Source: an uncultured Pseudomonadota bacterium (GTDB lineage Bacteria; Pseudomonadota; Gammaproteobacteria; Enterobacterales; Succinivibrionaceae). From it: a DNA stretch of 51,936 nt. Under the pieces are notes generated by a model. The model saw only the letters and a program-made list of their open reading frames with translations. It was not told where the DNA came from and ran no database searches. Both the position numbers and the translations under genes were made by a program. Location: contig OMYE01000013.1 in assembly GCA_900315145.1 (NCBI GenBank), forward strand, positions 1 to 51,936, given 5' to 3'. Shown piece after piece: positions 17,349 to 26,749 of this stretch. Positions within the stretch are counted from its first letter, which is position 1; each line of letters begins with the position of its first letter.

Positions 17349-18977
17349 ATGAGTGAAAATATCGAACACAGTTGTGACGTTCTTGTTATAGGCAGCGGTG
17401 CAGCCGGACTCTCCCTGGCTCTTTGTCTGGCCAAAGAAGCTAAAGTTATAGTTTTATCAAAATCAGAACTGAGTGCTGGTTCTACAAATTATGCTCAGGG
17501 CGGTATCGCCGGTGTATACAATACAGCTGACGACAACGACTCTGTTGAAGAACATATTGAAGATACCAAAATTGCCGGCGGCGGGCTATGTGACCCGGAT
17601 GCAGTGGAATTCACCCTGCGCAACGCGAAGTCCAGCATCGCCTGGTTAATAGAACAGGGCGTGCCCTTCGATGAAAAAGAGGAGGAACCTACAGATGAAC
17701 AGTCTCCATACCACCTGCACCGTGAAGGCGGACACTCCCACAGAAGAATATTCCATGCTGCCGACCACACAGGTCACACCATTCAGGAGACATTAAACCA
17801 GCGAGTTCTGGAACATCCTAACATTACCGTTCTCGATCACCATAACGCCATTGACCTGATAACCACAAGAAAACTGGATCTCGCAGGCAACCGTGTACTG
17901 GGGGCGTACGTTTTCAATACCGTTTCAAACAAAGTTGAAACCATCAAGGCAAAATTCGTAGCTCTGTGTACAGGCGGTGCTTCAAAGGTTTATCAGTATA
18001 CCTGCAATCCTGAAGTAAGTTCTGGTGACGGTATTGCCATAGCATGGCGTGCAGGCTGCCGTGTTGCAAATATGGAATTCAACCAGTTCCATCCTACAAC
18101 CCTTTACAATCAGAAGGATCGTAATTTTCTTCTGACTGAAGCTCTTCGCGGCGAAGGCGCCCTTCTTAAAAGACCTAACGGCACCCGTTTCATGGATGAC
18201 TATGACCCTCGAGGAGAACTTGCCCCTAGAGATATTGTTGCAAGAGCCATTGACCATGAAATGAAAAAACTTGGTGTGGAGTGCATGTATCTCGACATAA
18301 GTCATAAGACACCGGAATTTATCCGCAAGCATTTCCCTACAATTTACGAAAGATGTCTTAAAGCTGGCATAGATATGATTCATGAACCTATACCTATTGT
18401 TCCGGCCGCCCATTTTACCTGCGGCGGCGTTATGGTTGACCGCAGAGGCAGAACCGACCTCGAGTGTCTGTATGCTGTAGGAGAAGTTTCGTATACCGGG
18501 CTTCACGGAGCCAACCGTCTGGCATCAAATTCCCTGCTGGAATGCGTGGTATACGGACAGGCAGCGGCAAAGGATATTCTCGGACGACTCCCTCTGGCCA
18601 TTGATCCGCCGGCCATCCCGGCATGGGATGAGAGTCAGGTAACGGATGCAGATGAGGAGGTCATCATTCAGCACAACTGGCACGAACTGAGATTAACCAT
18701 GTGGGATTACGTCGGCATTGTCCGTACCGATAAACGTCTGGAACGAGCCATGCACCGCATCAAACTACTTAAGGATGAAGTTAATGAATTCTATTCAAAC
18801 TTCCGTGTATCCAGCAATCTGCTTGAACTTAGAAATCTGCTTCAGGTGGCTGAACTGATTGTACGTTGCGCCATGAAGAGAAAGGATTCCGTAGGTCTTC
18901 ATTACAATGTAGACCATCCTAACAAACCTGACGTTTACAAACCTACAATTCTGTCTCCGTTTGAAAGCAGCAATTAA
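17349..18977 (+). CDS. nadB: L-aspartate oxidase
   Basis: Flavoprotein that oxidises L-aspartate to iminoaspartate, the first step of de novo NAD synthesis; it can use fumarate as acceptor without oxygen. The FAD-binding motif [16 protein letters not shown] lies at 10-25. AQGGIAGV near 50, [30 protein letters not shown], the active-site stretch [24 protein letters not shown] and RDIVARAID follow in order. The C-terminal helical domain contains [19 protein letters not shown]. At 542 residues it matches the E. coli enzyme (540). It is divergent from rpoE as in E. coli. nadA is not in the window. Confidence 0.97.
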   Translation: MSENIEHSCDVLVIGSGAAGLSLALCLAKEAKVIVLSKSELSAGSTNYAQGGIAGVYNTADDNDSVEEHIEDTKIAGGGLCDPDAVEFTLRNAKSSIAWLIEQGVPFDEKEEEPTDEQSPYHLHREGGHSHRRIFHAADHTGHTIQETLNQRVLEHPNITVLDHHNAIDLITTRKLDLAGNRVLGAYVFNTVSNKVETIKAKFVALCTGGASKVYQYTCNPEVSSGDGIAIAWRAGCRVANMEFNQFHPTTLYNQKDRNFLLTEALRGEGALLKRPNGTRFMDDYDPRGELAPRDIVARAIDHEMKKLGVECMYLDISHKTPEFIRKHFPTIYERCLKAGIDMIHEPIPIVPAAHFTCGGVMVDRRGRTDLECLYAVGEVSYTGLHGANRLASNSLLECVVYGQAAAKDILGRLPLAIDPPAIPAWDESQVTDADEEVIIQHNWHELRLTMWDYVGIVRTDKRLERAMHRIKLLKDEVNEFYSNFRVSSNLLELRNLLQVAELIVRCAMKRKDSVGLHYNVDHPNKPDVYKPTILSPFESSN

Positions 18978-19004
18978 TCTTTTTAGACAAACGTCATAAA
19001 ATGA

Positions 19005-19038
19005 GAAAAAGCCTGGGGATACACTATCAGGCTTTTTC
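19005..19038 (+). terminator. Bidirectional terminator between nadB and the ABC transporter ATPase gene
   Basis: An 11-bp stem GAAAAAGCCTG...CAGGCTTTTTC (19005-19015 with 19028-19038) with a 12-base loop. T tracts on both sides allow termination of convergent transcripts. Confidence 0.85.
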
Positions 19039-19076
19039 TTTGTCACAGGAAACAGACTTTATTTTTATCGACATTG

Positions 19077-19838
19077 CTATCCATCCGCAAGCACTCTCCC
19101 TTCAGAAGTTTCAATCACCTTCAACTGACATCCATACACCTCACTCAAAAATGCCGAATCAACCTCTCTGACACATCTTTCTGTCATAATGCCTCCCGGC
19201 ATAACAGCAAACACCTTATCATCATCTCTCAACGAAAGAACAACATGAGGCCGGTGAGTAACCATTGCTATCCCCTTATGCTCCTCGTAGGCCAGCCTTC
19301 TTATAACCTGATAGAACTCCCTGGCTCTTTTAATATCCAGACTGGCATCAGCCTCATCCACAAGAATAAATTCAGTATCCTGCATAACAGCTCTGGCCAT
19401 ATTAACTACTGCCAGTTCACCGCCGCTTAATTTGTCTACTGAGCGGTCAGCAAGTTCAGCAATTCCCCATGACGTCAGAAGTCTAAGCGCCCGTTCCCTT
19501 ATATTTTTATACCCTGTGGATAAACCGGCAAACGGATTTATAGAATCAACTCTCCCCATTGCCACCACCTCCAGTACCGACATAGGGATATTAACATTAA
19601 AGAACTGGGGAACATATGCCATAATTCTTGACCTTCTGGAAAGAGACATCGAATCAAGAGGCTTTTCACCGTAAAAAAGCCGTCCCTTTTTTAAATCAAC
19701 AAGTCCCAGTACTGTCTTCAGCAATGTAGTCTTACCACAGCCGTTAGCTCCCAGAATAAGATGAATTTTACCAGTGTTCAGCGATATCTCCCCGTGAACG
19801 CCATTAACCGTTGTAATGTTCCCTTTAATTATTGACAT
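19077..19838 (-). CDS. ABC transporter ATP-binding protein, FecE/BtuD type
   Basis: Cytoplasmic ATPase of an importer for iron-siderophore complexes, haem or cobalamin. Walker A is GANGCGKTT, the signature motif LSGGELAVVNMARA, Walker B FILVDEADASLD (Glu present; an unusual EADAS in place of the common EPTSALD) and the switch histidine is in VTHRP. I favour the ATG at 19838, which begins MSIIKGNITT close to the family start; an in-frame ATG at 19883 would add 15 residues, and neither has a strong ribosome-binding site. It lies about 95 bp behind the FecCD-type permease gene. No substrate-binding protein gene is nearby, so the substrate remains open. Confidence 0.85.
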   Translation of the reverse strand: MSIIKGNITTVNGVHGEISLNTGKIHLILGANGCGKTTLLKTVLGLVDLKKGRLFYGEKPLDSMSLSRRSRIMAYVPQFFNVNIPMSVLEVVAMGRVDSINPFAGLSTGYKNIRERALRLLTSWGIAELADRSVDKLSGGELAVVNMARAVMQDTEFILVDEADASLDIKRAREFYQVIRRLAYEEHKGIAMVTHRPHVVLSLRDDDKVFAVMPGGIMTERCVREVDSAFLSEVYGCQLKVIETSEGRVLADG

Positions 19839-19933
19839 GATGTTAGTGATTCTCTTTATAAATTTACTACCATGAGGAATCATCTGCTGTATCAGAATAA
19901 TCCCTTCTCAGGATACACACTATTTTCTCAGGT

Positions 19934-20914
19934 CTAATGTCTGAGATTTCTGGCCATAATCAGCAGAAAAACAGGACAACCGATGATACCTACCAGAATC
20001 CCCACTGGTATTTCCACCACAGTAAAAGCTCTGGAACAGAAATCGGCAGTAAGCATAAAACAGGCCCCCATTAAGGCGCTTAAAGGCAACATAATTCTGT
20101 TGTCACCCCCCACCCACATTCTTGACAGATTAGGAATAATTAAAGATACCCATCCTATTATGCCAGCGACAGCCACGGTGCTGCATACGCATAGAGATGC
20201 CAGGAACAAAGAAAACAGGCATAAAAAAACAACCCTGATTCCCTGAGTTTCCAGCACATCAAGAGGTAATGCCAGAAGATTCATTTTTCCTGACATAATA
20301 AACATTCCCAGAGATGTCCCTCCGCCGAACACCAGTAGAAGAAGCATATCATCATAATTTAGACCGTTCAGTGACCCCATCAGGAACGTGGTAATTCCAA
20401 GCATGGTGCTTTCTTTCGGCATGAAGTAATGCAGAAGGTTTATTACAGCTACAATGAGGGATGATAAAAGAATCCCTGTAAGAATAAGTACCAACTGATT
20501 AAGCCCTCTGCCTTTACCTATAATTCTGGATATCAGAACACAGAAGGCTGTGATCAGACCACCGGTAACAAGCCCGCCAAGAGGCAGCCACCATTCCTGA
20601 ACACCTAAGAAAGCGCTTAAAATTATCCCCAGTGCAGCACCGCTAGTTGCTCCGAGAAGATCCGGAGAAACTAGCGGATTCTGAAAAACCGCCTGAAATA
20701 CGGCTCCAGAGAGAGACAGCATGGCACCAATTAAAACTGTGCAGATTATTCTAGGCAGTCTTATCTCCCAAAAGACAGCAGCCATTTCGTCACTCTGCCA
20801 CGGAAAACACCAGGCCATATCTGCCGTACCCATTAATGATGACAGCATCAGGATTAAAATAAACCAGCCGAATAAAAGTATGAATTTAGTAGTGATGACC
20901 CAATAATTATGCAC
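19934..20914 (-). CDS. FecCD-family ABC transporter permease
   Basis: Inner-membrane permease of about 326 residues with 9-10 membrane segments. FecCD/BtuC signatures are visible: LPRIICTVLIGAMLSLSGAVFQ, QNPLVSPDLLGATSGAALG, the cytoplasmic coupling region TFLMGSLNG and GIIGWVSLIIPNLSRMWVG, and the terminal VPVG-like EIPVGILVGIIGCPVFLLI. I place the start at a GTG (20914) with GGAAG upstream; a TTG at 20926 is also in frame. An AT-rich sequence at about 20960-20978 begins with TGATAAT on the minus strand and matches half of a Fur box; I treat this as weak. Together with the downstream ATPase it forms an incomplete importer operon. Confidence 0.88.
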   Translation of the reverse strand: MHNYWVITTKFILLFGWFILILMLSSLMGTADMAWCFPWQSDEMAAVFWEIRLPRIICTVLIGAMLSLSGAVFQAVFQNPLVSPDLLGATSGAALGIILSAFLGVQEWWLPLGGLVTGGLITAFCVLISRIIGKGRGLNQLVLILTGILLSSLIVAVINLLHYFMPKESTMLGITTFLMGSLNGLNYDDMLLLLVFGGGTSLGMFIMSGKMNLLALPLDVLETQGIRVVFLCLFSLFLASLCVCSTVAVAGIIGWVSLIIPNLSRMWVGGDNRIMLPLSALMGACFMLTADFCSRAFTVVEIPVGILVGIIGCPVFLLIMARNLRH

Positions 20915-21060
20915 TTGATCTTCCAATAGTTTTACTGCAACAAAGCATTATCCTGTTAATCTATAATATAAAATTATCAATACATAATGCCAGCTGTACA
21001 CGCTTTTATGTCAAATTATTCTTAAAAATTCAGCCTTGTTAAAATTAACGGACAATAAAT

Positions 21061-21093
21061 AAAAAAGCAGGCCTCCTCAGAGAGAATTCCTGC
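21061..21093 (-). terminator. Terminator after the ferredoxin gene
   Basis: GCAGG...CCTGC stem (21067-21071 with 21089-21093) followed on the minus strand by TTTTTTATTT. It lies about 100 bp behind the ferredoxin stop. No gene is seen between 20927 and 21191. Confidence 0.6.
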
Positions 21094-21191
21094 TGTATAT
21101 GCTGAATACCATCAGAAGATACATCCATCTTCTCAGGTCTTCGGAAAAACGGTTCCGGCAGACGGCATCGACAGAACGGCTTTTCAACCGG

Positions 21192-21383
21192 TTAGTTGGC
21201 GTCTTCCACCTCTTCGATTGCTTCAAACGGACATTCCGCTTCACAGGCACCGCATTCAGCACAGAGTTCAAAATCTATTGTAAATACATCCTCATTCTGT
21301 TCATCGGGATGGATAGCTCCACATGGACAGACTTCTGAACATGAACCGCAACCGGTACATTTCTCATGATCAATTTTAAACAT
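21192..21383 (-). CDS. Small 2[4Fe-4S] ferredoxin
   Basis: A 63-residue bacterial-type ferredoxin for low-potential electron transfer in the cytoplasm. Two cluster motifs are complete: CTGCGSCSEVCPCGAIHP (residues 9-26) and CAECGACEAECPFEAI (41-56), each giving C-x2-C-x2-C-x3-C-P, with an extra cysteine after the first proline. The ATG at 21383 has GAGGAG 9 bases upstream. It is a single-gene unit, with the pilU terminator upstream and its own terminator downstream. Such ferredoxins usually serve pyruvate:ferredoxin oxidoreductase or similar enzymes in anaerobes; the partner is not visible here. Confidence 0.93.
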   Translation of the reverse strand: MFKIDHEKCTGCGSCSEVCPCGAIHPDEQNEDVFTIDFELCAECGACEAECPFEAIEEVEDAN

Positions 21384-21590
21384 TAAAAAAACTCCTCATA
21401 AATTATCTTATTATTTATATACTTACGACTGTTCCTAAATACAACAGTGTAACTGGCCCGGCCTCCAGCTAAAGCTAATAAACCTCCGCCCGGAGACATA
21501 AAAAAGAGTAAATAAAATTATCGAATTTTAATATATATAACGAAGGTAGGCAATACCGCCTTGAAATAAACCATTATCGAAATAAATAAC

Positions 21591-21620
21591 AAAAAAGGTA
21601 TCCGCCAAATGACAGATACC
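21591..21620 (-). terminator. Terminator after pilU
   Basis: GGTATC stem (21597-21602 with 21615-21620) followed on the minus strand by TTTTTTG, 29 bp behind the pilU stop. Confidence 0.75.
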
Positions 21621-21648
21621 TGTTAATAGCAATTACATTATCTGAGTA

Positions 21649-22779
21649 TTATTCAAATACAATATTAGCCATTTCATCAGAACCTCTGACGCCCTCAGCC
21701 AGTTTGATCATCAGACGTACTTCGTTTTCAGAATCGGCGAAGTGGAGAGCATTATGGTAACTGATAATACCCTGCTGGTAAAGTTCAAACAGGCTTCTGT
21801 CGAAGGTTGTCATACCTTCATCAGGAGACTTAAGCATGATTTCCTTTAACTTATAAAGCTCATTCTTCTGCAGACAGTCGGACACGGTAGGAGTATTCAC
21901 CAGAATATCAAATGCCGCACGTCTCCCACCTGATGTAGTTTCAATCAACTGCTGTGCAATAATAGCCTTCAGGTTAACTGAAAGGTCGAACAGCATCTGA
22001 CGCTGATTGCTTTCAGGAACCAGATGGAGAATACGGTCAATTGCCTGGTTAGCGTTGTTAGCATGCAGAGTTGCAAGTACAAGGTGACCGGTTTCCGCAA
22101 AGCTTAATGCGAATTCCATGGTCTCCTTGGAACGAATTTCACCGATAAGGATTACATCAGGAGCCTGACGCAGTGCTGATTTCAATGCAGCATCAAAGCT
22201 CATGGTATCTGTTCCGACTTCACGCTGGGTAATCAGAGATCTCTGATGATGGTGAACATATTCGATAGGGTCTTCGATGGTAAGAATATGACCGTCGGAA
22301 TTCATATTACGATGACCAATCATTGCCGCCTGGGTTGTAGACTTACCGGCACCGGTAGCACCAACAAACAGCAGCAGACCACGGTCCTCCATAACCCATT
22401 TGGTAAATGATGGAGGAAGGTGAAGTTCATCAGTGGTAGGAATTCTTTCCACGATACGACGGAATACGACACCAGGATTATTCAACTGCCAGAAGCAACT
22501 TACACGGTAACGTCCGAGTTCAGGACGGTAAATAGCGAAGTTTGCTTCTCTCTCGTTAACATACTGTTCCTGAAGGTCTGGACGTTCTAAAAGAGTTTCC
22601 TGAACAAATTCCAAAACCTGATCATAGGTAAGCTTACCCGGTTCAATCGGAGTAAGGTGACCGTCAAGCTTTACTGCAGGCTCAAGATCCACTGTTAAGA
22701 AGAGGTCTGATGCCTTGTTTTCATTCATGAATTGAAGATATCTATCTATCTTTAAGGGCTGATTATGTGCGTGTGTCAT
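21649..22779 (-). CDS. pilU: Type IV pilus retraction ATPase accessory protein PilU
   Basis: Cytoplasmic hexameric ATPase that supports PilT-driven retraction of type IV pili. The N-terminal PAS-like region has the family pattern ASDLFLTVDLEPAVKLDG (about residues 18-35). Walker A is GATGAGKST near 135-143; the Asp box ILTIEDPIEYVHHH, Walker B VILIGEIRS and the His box TGHLVLATLHANN follow. The C-terminus ends in an acidic tail, and length (376) agrees with PilU rather than PilT. It starts 15 bp after pilT, as in Pseudomonas. Pilin and assembly genes are elsewhere. Confidence 0.93.
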   Translation of the reverse strand: MTHAHNQPLKIDRYLQFMNENKASDLFLTVDLEPAVKLDGHLTPIEPGKLTYDQVLEFVQETLLERPDLQEQYVNEREANFAIYRPELGRYRVSCFWQLNNPGVVFRRIVERIPTTDELHLPPSFTKWVMEDRGLLLFVGATGAGKSTTQAAMIGHRNMNSDGHILTIEDPIEYVHHHQRSLITQREVGTDTMSFDAALKSALRQAPDVILIGEIRSKETMEFALSFAETGHLVLATLHANNANQAIDRILHLVPESNQRQMLFDLSVNLKAIIAQQLIETTSGGRRAAFDILVNTPTVSDCLQKNELYKLKEIMLKSPDEGMTTFDRSLFELYQQGIISYHNALHFADSENEVRLMIKLAEGVRGSDEMANIVFE

Positions 22780-22794
22780 TTACTGCTTCTCCCG

Positions 22795-23868
22795 TTAACC
22801 AACAATTGAGTTAGGATCCTTTGCCTTGGACTTAGCTTCAGATACACTGATAACGCCTCTTGCCACCAGTGACTTCAGGTCGGCATCCAGAGTCTTCATA
22901 CCATGCTGAGCACCGGTCTGAATCATAGAGTACATCTGGGCAATCTTATCTTCACGAATAAGGTTACGAATTGAAGGAATACCGATCATTATTTCATGTG
23001 CAGCGACTCGACCACCGCCGTTTTTCTTCATCAGAGTCTGTGAAATAACCGCTCTTAATGATTCTGAAAGCATTGAACGCACCATGTCCTTTTCAGCGCC
23101 AGGGAATACGTCTATGATACGGTCAATTGTCTTTGCTGCGGAATTGGTATGCAGAGTACCGAACACCAGATGACCGGTTTCTGCAGCTGTTAATGCCAAA
23201 CGAATTGTTTCAAGGTCTCGCAATTCACCTACGAGGATAATATCAGGGTCTTCACGGAGTGCTGAACGGAGAGCATTACTGAATGATTGGGTATCACGGT
23301 GTACTTCACGCTGGTTAACCAGACAGTTCTTATTCTGGTGTACGAATTCGATAGGGTCTTCGATTGTCAGGATATGACTGTGCTGGGTTTCATTAACATA
23401 GTCAACCATCGCAGCCAGTGTTGTTGATTTACCAGAACCGGTAGGTCCGGTAACAAGAACAAGACCTCTAGGATAGCTGGCGATTTTCTTGAATACTTCC
23501 GGACAGTGCAGTTCTTCCAGAGTAAGAACCTTTGAAGGAATGGTACGGAATACTACCGCCATACCTCTGTTCTGATTGAATACATTCACACGGAAACGAG
23601 CCAGTCCCTTAACTTCAAAAGAGAAGTCACATTCCAATGTTTCTTCAAATTCCTTACGCTGAAAGTCGTTCATGATATCATAAACAAGGTTATGAATAGT
23701 GGACACGTCAAGTGGAGGCATATCATTTACTTCCAGACTAACACTATCTGTAACCTTCAACTTTCTCATATCGCCATCAACACGAATCATTGGTGGCACA
23801 CCAGCTGACAAATGCAAATCTGATGCATTATTCTTTACACCATAATGCAATAAATCTAAAATATCCAT
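22795..23868 (-). CDS. pilT: Type IV pilus twitching motility retraction ATPase PilT
   Basis: Hexameric motor that depolymerises type IV pili, giving twitching motility and DNA uptake. The start MDILDLLHYGVKNNASDLHLSAG is canonical. Walker A GPTGSGKSTT (about 142-151), Asp box ILTIEDPIEFVH, Walker B DIILVGELRD, His box TGHLVFGTLHTNSAAKTIDRI and the AIRNLIRE-like motif SIRNLIREDKIAQMYSMIQTG are all present. Residues about 45-55 form a short insertion (SLEVNDMPP) compared with typical members of about 345 residues. Divergent from yggS, 97 bp apart, an arrangement shared with many gammaproteobacteria. Confidence 0.96.
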   Translation of the reverse strand: MDILDLLHYGVKNNASDLHLSAGVPPMIRVDGDMRKLKVTDSVSLEVNDMPPLDVSTIHNLVYDIMNDFQRKEFEETLECDFSFEVKGLARFRVNVFNQNRGMAVVFRTIPSKVLTLEELHCPEVFKKIASYPRGLVLVTGPTGSGKSTTLAAMVDYVNETQHSHILTIEDPIEFVHQNKNCLVNQREVHRDTQSFSNALRSALREDPDIILVGELRDLETIRLALTAAETGHLVFGTLHTNSAAKTIDRIIDVFPGAEKDMVRSMLSESLRAVISQTLMKKNGGGRVAAHEIMIGIPSIRNLIREDKIAQMYSMIQTGAQHGMKTLDADLKSLVARGVISVSEAKSKAKDPNSIVG

Positions 23869-23965
23869 GTGTAATCTCTCTTGTGAAGACCTTAATTCAA
23901 TTGCAACATTACAATATTATAATTGTTTAAAATTGGTTAAATCAGAATACAATTCTATAAATAAT

Positions 23966-24673
23966 ATGAGCACAATACAAGAAAACGTTATAAATATACA
24001 AGAATTAATTTTAAAATTTGCTAACTTAGCCAAACGAACAGCATCTGAAATTAAACTTTTGGCCGTCAGCAAAACAAAGCCTGTGGAAAATATCATAGAT
24101 GCATACAATGCCGGACAGCGACACTTCGGTGAATCCTATGCCAAAGAGGCGGAAATAAAAATCCCTGAACTGAAGGAAAAGGGATATAAGGACATTATCT
24201 GGCATTTTATCGGCCCAATTCAGTCAAACAAAACAAAAATTATTGCTGAATACTTTGATGTTGTTGAAAGTGTTGATCGCATCAAAATCGCCCGCAGACT
24301 GAGTGAGCAGCGTCCATCTGGCATGCCTCCGCTCGAGGTATACATTCAAGTCAATATCAGTGAAGAACCTCAGAAATCCGGATGCTCTTTTTCAGAAATT
24401 GACGAAATCGCGGACTACATCCGCAGCACAGACAATCTGATTCTCAAAGGATTAATGGGGATTGCAGAAAACACTACTGACAGCAGAGAAATAGTTTCAC
24501 AGTTCTCCAAACTCGCAGCAAAATTCAATGAAATGAAAAAGACAGATACCGGTATCACCGAGCTTTCTTTAGGAATGACCGGCGATATGCAGGAGGCAAT
24601 CCAGTGCGGCAGTACGGAAATCCGCATAGGAACAGCAATATTCGGAGCAAGAGAATACCCTGAACATAAATGA
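23966..24673 (+). CDS. yggS: PLP homeostasis protein YggS (YBL016/PLPBP family)
   Basis: Pyridoxal-phosphate-binding protein with an alanine-racemase-like N-terminal fold but no known enzymatic activity; it maintains PLP and amino-acid balance. LLAVSKTKP contains the PLP lysine (about residue 35). HFGESYAKEAEIKI, WHFIGPIQSNKTK, ESVDRIKIARRL, VNISEEPQKSG, LKGLMGI and LSLGMTGDMQEAI-with-IRIGTAIFG follow in family order. I take the ATG at 23966 (MSTIQENV); an upstream in-frame ATG at 23867 would overlap the divergent pilT gene. Length 235 is normal. proC follows on the same strand. Confidence 0.93.
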   Translation: MSTIQENVINIQELILKFANLAKRTASEIKLLAVSKTKPVENIIDAYNAGQRHFGESYAKEAEIKIPELKEKGYKDIIWHFIGPIQSNKTKIIAEYFDVVESVDRIKIARRLSEQRPSGMPPLEVYIQVNISEEPQKSGCSFSEIDEIADYIRSTDNLILKGLMGIAENTTDSREIVSQFSKLAAKFNEMKKTDTGITELSLGMTGDMQEAIQCGSTEIRIGTAIFGAREYPEHK

Positions 24674-24811
24674 TTTTTTTAACTGGTTCCGATTCCGCAT
24701 ACCTTTATGAAAAAGCCGGGGATGAAAATGTACAATCCCGGAATGCGAACATCAGAATTATGAGTAATACAGTTTCAAACAAACTTTGATACAGAAAAAG
24801 GACACTTTTAT

Positions 24812-25636
24812 ATGAAGCACCATAACATTACCTTTATCGGCGGCGGCAACATGGGAAAAAGCCTAATTAAAGGCATTATTAACGCCGGCTACCCTACAGA
24901 AAAAATCACCGTCTCCACCCCTTTTGCAGAAGAAGTTGCTAAACTTAAGGAAACTTTCGGTATCAACGGAACCACCAGCAATCCGGAAGCGGCCAAAGAA
25001 GCCGATATTGTAGTAATGGCAGTCAAGCCGCAGATGATGCATGATGTTTTGACTGAATTTTCCGGTTCAGGAATTGATTTCAGCAATAAACTGATTATAT
25101 CAATCATGGCAGGCGTAACCACTTCCAGAATAGCAGAACTGGTTCCTGGTCTCACCAGAATCGTCAGAGTGATGCCTAACACCCCTGCACTTATAGGCCT
25201 CGGCATGGCTGGTTTATACCCGGCAGCCGGTGCAACCGAAGATGACAGAGTTTTTGCCGAAGAACTTTTAAGTTGCTGCGGTAAAACAGTATGGGTTCAG
25301 TCTGAGGAAGGTATCGATAATATTACAGCTCTCTCCGGCAGCGCTCCGGCATATTTCTTCCTCTTCATGGAATGTATGGCGGAAAAGGCCAAAGAATACG
25401 GATTCAGCGAAGAACAGGCCAGAACCATTCTTGAGCAGGTTGCTCTAGGTTCTGCTCAAATGGTAATCAAAAATCAGGATAAAACCATTGCTGAGTTAAG
25501 AGAAGCCGTTACATCAAAGGGCGGTACAACTTATGAAGCCCTGAAGGTATTCAATGAGAGCAATCTGATGGAAACAGTCTCCAAAGCTCTGGATGCATGT
25601 AAAAACCGCGCTGAAGAGATGTCTAAACAGTTCTAA
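24812..25636 (+). CDS. proC: Pyrroline-5-carboxylate reductase
   Basis: Last step of proline synthesis: reduces 1-pyrroline-5-carboxylate with NAD(P)H. The Rossmann motif is ITFIGGGNMGKSLIKGI near residues 5-21. AVKPQMMHDVL, MAGVTTSRIAEL, RVMPNTPALIGLGMAGLYPA and the signature ALSGSAPAYFFLFMECMAEKA (about 170-190) followed by TSKGGTTYEALKVF are all in place. Length 274 is standard. AAAGGA lies 10 bases before the ATG. The yggS-proC pairing is common in gammaproteobacteria. Confidence 0.96.
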   Translation: MKHHNITFIGGGNMGKSLIKGIINAGYPTEKITVSTPFAEEVAKLKETFGINGTTSNPEAAKEADIVVMAVKPQMMHDVLTEFSGSGIDFSNKLIISIMAGVTTSRIAELVPGLTRIVRVMPNTPALIGLGMAGLYPAAGATEDDRVFAEELLSCCGKTVWVQSEEGIDNITALSGSAPAYFFLFMECMAEKAKEYGFSEEQARTILEQVALGSAQMVIKNQDKTIAELREAVTSKGGTTYEALKVFNESNLMETVSKALDACKNRAEEMSKQF

Positions 25637-25663
25637 CAGATTTTTCTGAAAAATAATCCTGTA

Positions 25664-25698
25664 AAAAAGCCGTTAACTCCCATTGTTAACGGCTTTTT
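25664..25698 (+). terminator. Bidirectional terminator between proC and yggU
   Basis: GCCGTTAAC stem (25669-25677 with 25685-25693) extended by A5/T5, with a 7-base loop. It suits both the plus-strand yggS-proC unit and the minus-strand parC-plsC-yggT-yggU unit. Confidence 0.9.
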
Positions 25699-25739
25699 CA
25701 GATAATCAAGTCATCCCTCAGACACCGTTCACCGTTAAA

Positions 25740-26045
25740 TCAACTTTTATCATTGTCATTCACCAGAGCTTTCAAAATGTCCGGAATAACTCTGTAGTTT
25801 CTGATTTCCACAGTTTTATGTTTACTGGTCTCACCTTTGACTATCGATACATTACTTTTAGCGGTTTTAAATTCGCCGGCTAGAAACTTGCAGATATGGG
25901 CATTTGCCTTACCATCAACCGGAGGTGCTGTAATAGCGACTTTTACCGTCTCCCCGTATATACCTACTATAGAATCACGACTTGACTTCGGCACCGCCGT
26001 CACTGTCATGATTATCATATCTTCCTTAACCGTAATTACTGCCAA
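25740..26045 (-). CDS. yggU: DUF167 family protein YggU
   Basis: Small 101-residue protein of the YggU/DUF167 family, whose function is unknown. The hallmark stretch is VPKSSRDSIVGIYGETVKVAITAPPVDGKANA (about residues 18-49), very close to the E. coli sequence, followed by LAGEFKTAKSNVSIVKGETSKHKTVEI. The start appears to be a TTG at 26045 with AAGAGG 7 bases upstream; ATGs at residues 10 and 13 lack such a site. It lies 62 bp after yggT on the same strand, matching the yggT-yggU order in other gammaproteobacteria. Confidence 0.9.
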   Translation of the reverse strand: MAVITVKEDMIIMTVTAVPKSSRDSIVGIYGETVKVAITAPPVDGKANAHICKFLAGEFKTAKSNVSIVKGETSKHKTVEIRNYRVIPDILKALVNDNDKS

Positions 26046-26107
26046 AACCGACCTCTTTAGTTTAATAAAACCACGTATTTTTCAGCCGGCGTACACCGGC
26101 CCATCCG

Positions 26108-26662
26108 TCAAAACTGAATTTTGGAAAAGAACCTGAAAACAGCCGGCATAGCATACTGATCTACAAATGTCATTAACAGGAAAACTGCCAGAAATGACAG
26201 AGATATAACCCCGATTCTCGGAATAAATCTGTCAAACGGGGCAATAAGCGGCTTTAACATGGTTAACAGATAATAATTTATCCCGATAAGCTTTGGAATC
26301 CAGCTCAAAACAGCTGTCACAATAAGCAGAATAATCAGAACCTCAACTATCCCCCATGCCAGAAAAACCAGATTTAAAATAAACAGCTGTATAAGACTGC
26401 CAATCCAACCGGACAGATAGAAGAATACGCAAAGCCCTAATTCGGCGGAAAGTAACATGTTCAACAGCGATGCCACACTGATATCACCGGCTGACATATT
26501 ATTAAACAGTTTGTTAAAGGGCTTGGTTACAATAAACAGGAACTGACTGAACCTGTGGTAATAATTACAACCGGAATACTGAACCAGAAAACGCAAGAAA
26601 AAGATTATCGCTGGAAGCATGAAAACGAACATCAGCGGATAATTTGCAAGTAGAACAGGCAT
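26108..26662 (-). CDS. yggT: YggT family membrane protein
   Basis: Inner-membrane protein of 184 residues with two YGGT repeats, each of two hydrophobic segments: the first with FFLRFLVQYSGCNYYHRFSQF followed by TKPFNKLF, the second with TAVLSWI followed by LKPLIAPFDRFIPRIG. E. coli YggT has been linked to osmotic tolerance; a general role in membrane organisation is proposed for the family. It sits between plsC and yggU, all on the minus strand. Confidence 0.9.
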   Translation of the reverse strand: MPVLLANYPLMFVFMLPAIIFFLRFLVQYSGCNYYHRFSQFLFIVTKPFNKLFNNMSAGDISVASLLNMLLSAELGLCVFFYLSGWIGSLIQLFILNLVFLAWGIVEVLIILLIVTAVLSWIPKLIGINYYLLTMLKPLIAPFDRFIPRIGVISLSFLAVFLLMTFVDQYAMPAVFRFFSKIQF

Positions 26663-26749
26663 ACTATTTTCCTAATTTATCATTTTATCTGCGATGGTTA
26701 CTCTATCCGGAGAAAACCATCGCCCCCGCACAATATGATACTTATTCTG

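Noticed and set aside
20960-20978. Fur box ahead of the FecCD-type permease gene
   Set aside because: Only one half-site matches well in a very AT-rich stretch; not strong enough to list as a site.
26083-26099. GCCGG...CCGGC hairpin after yggT as a terminator
   Set aside because: It is followed by mixed sequence, not a T run, and yggU continues on the same strand.
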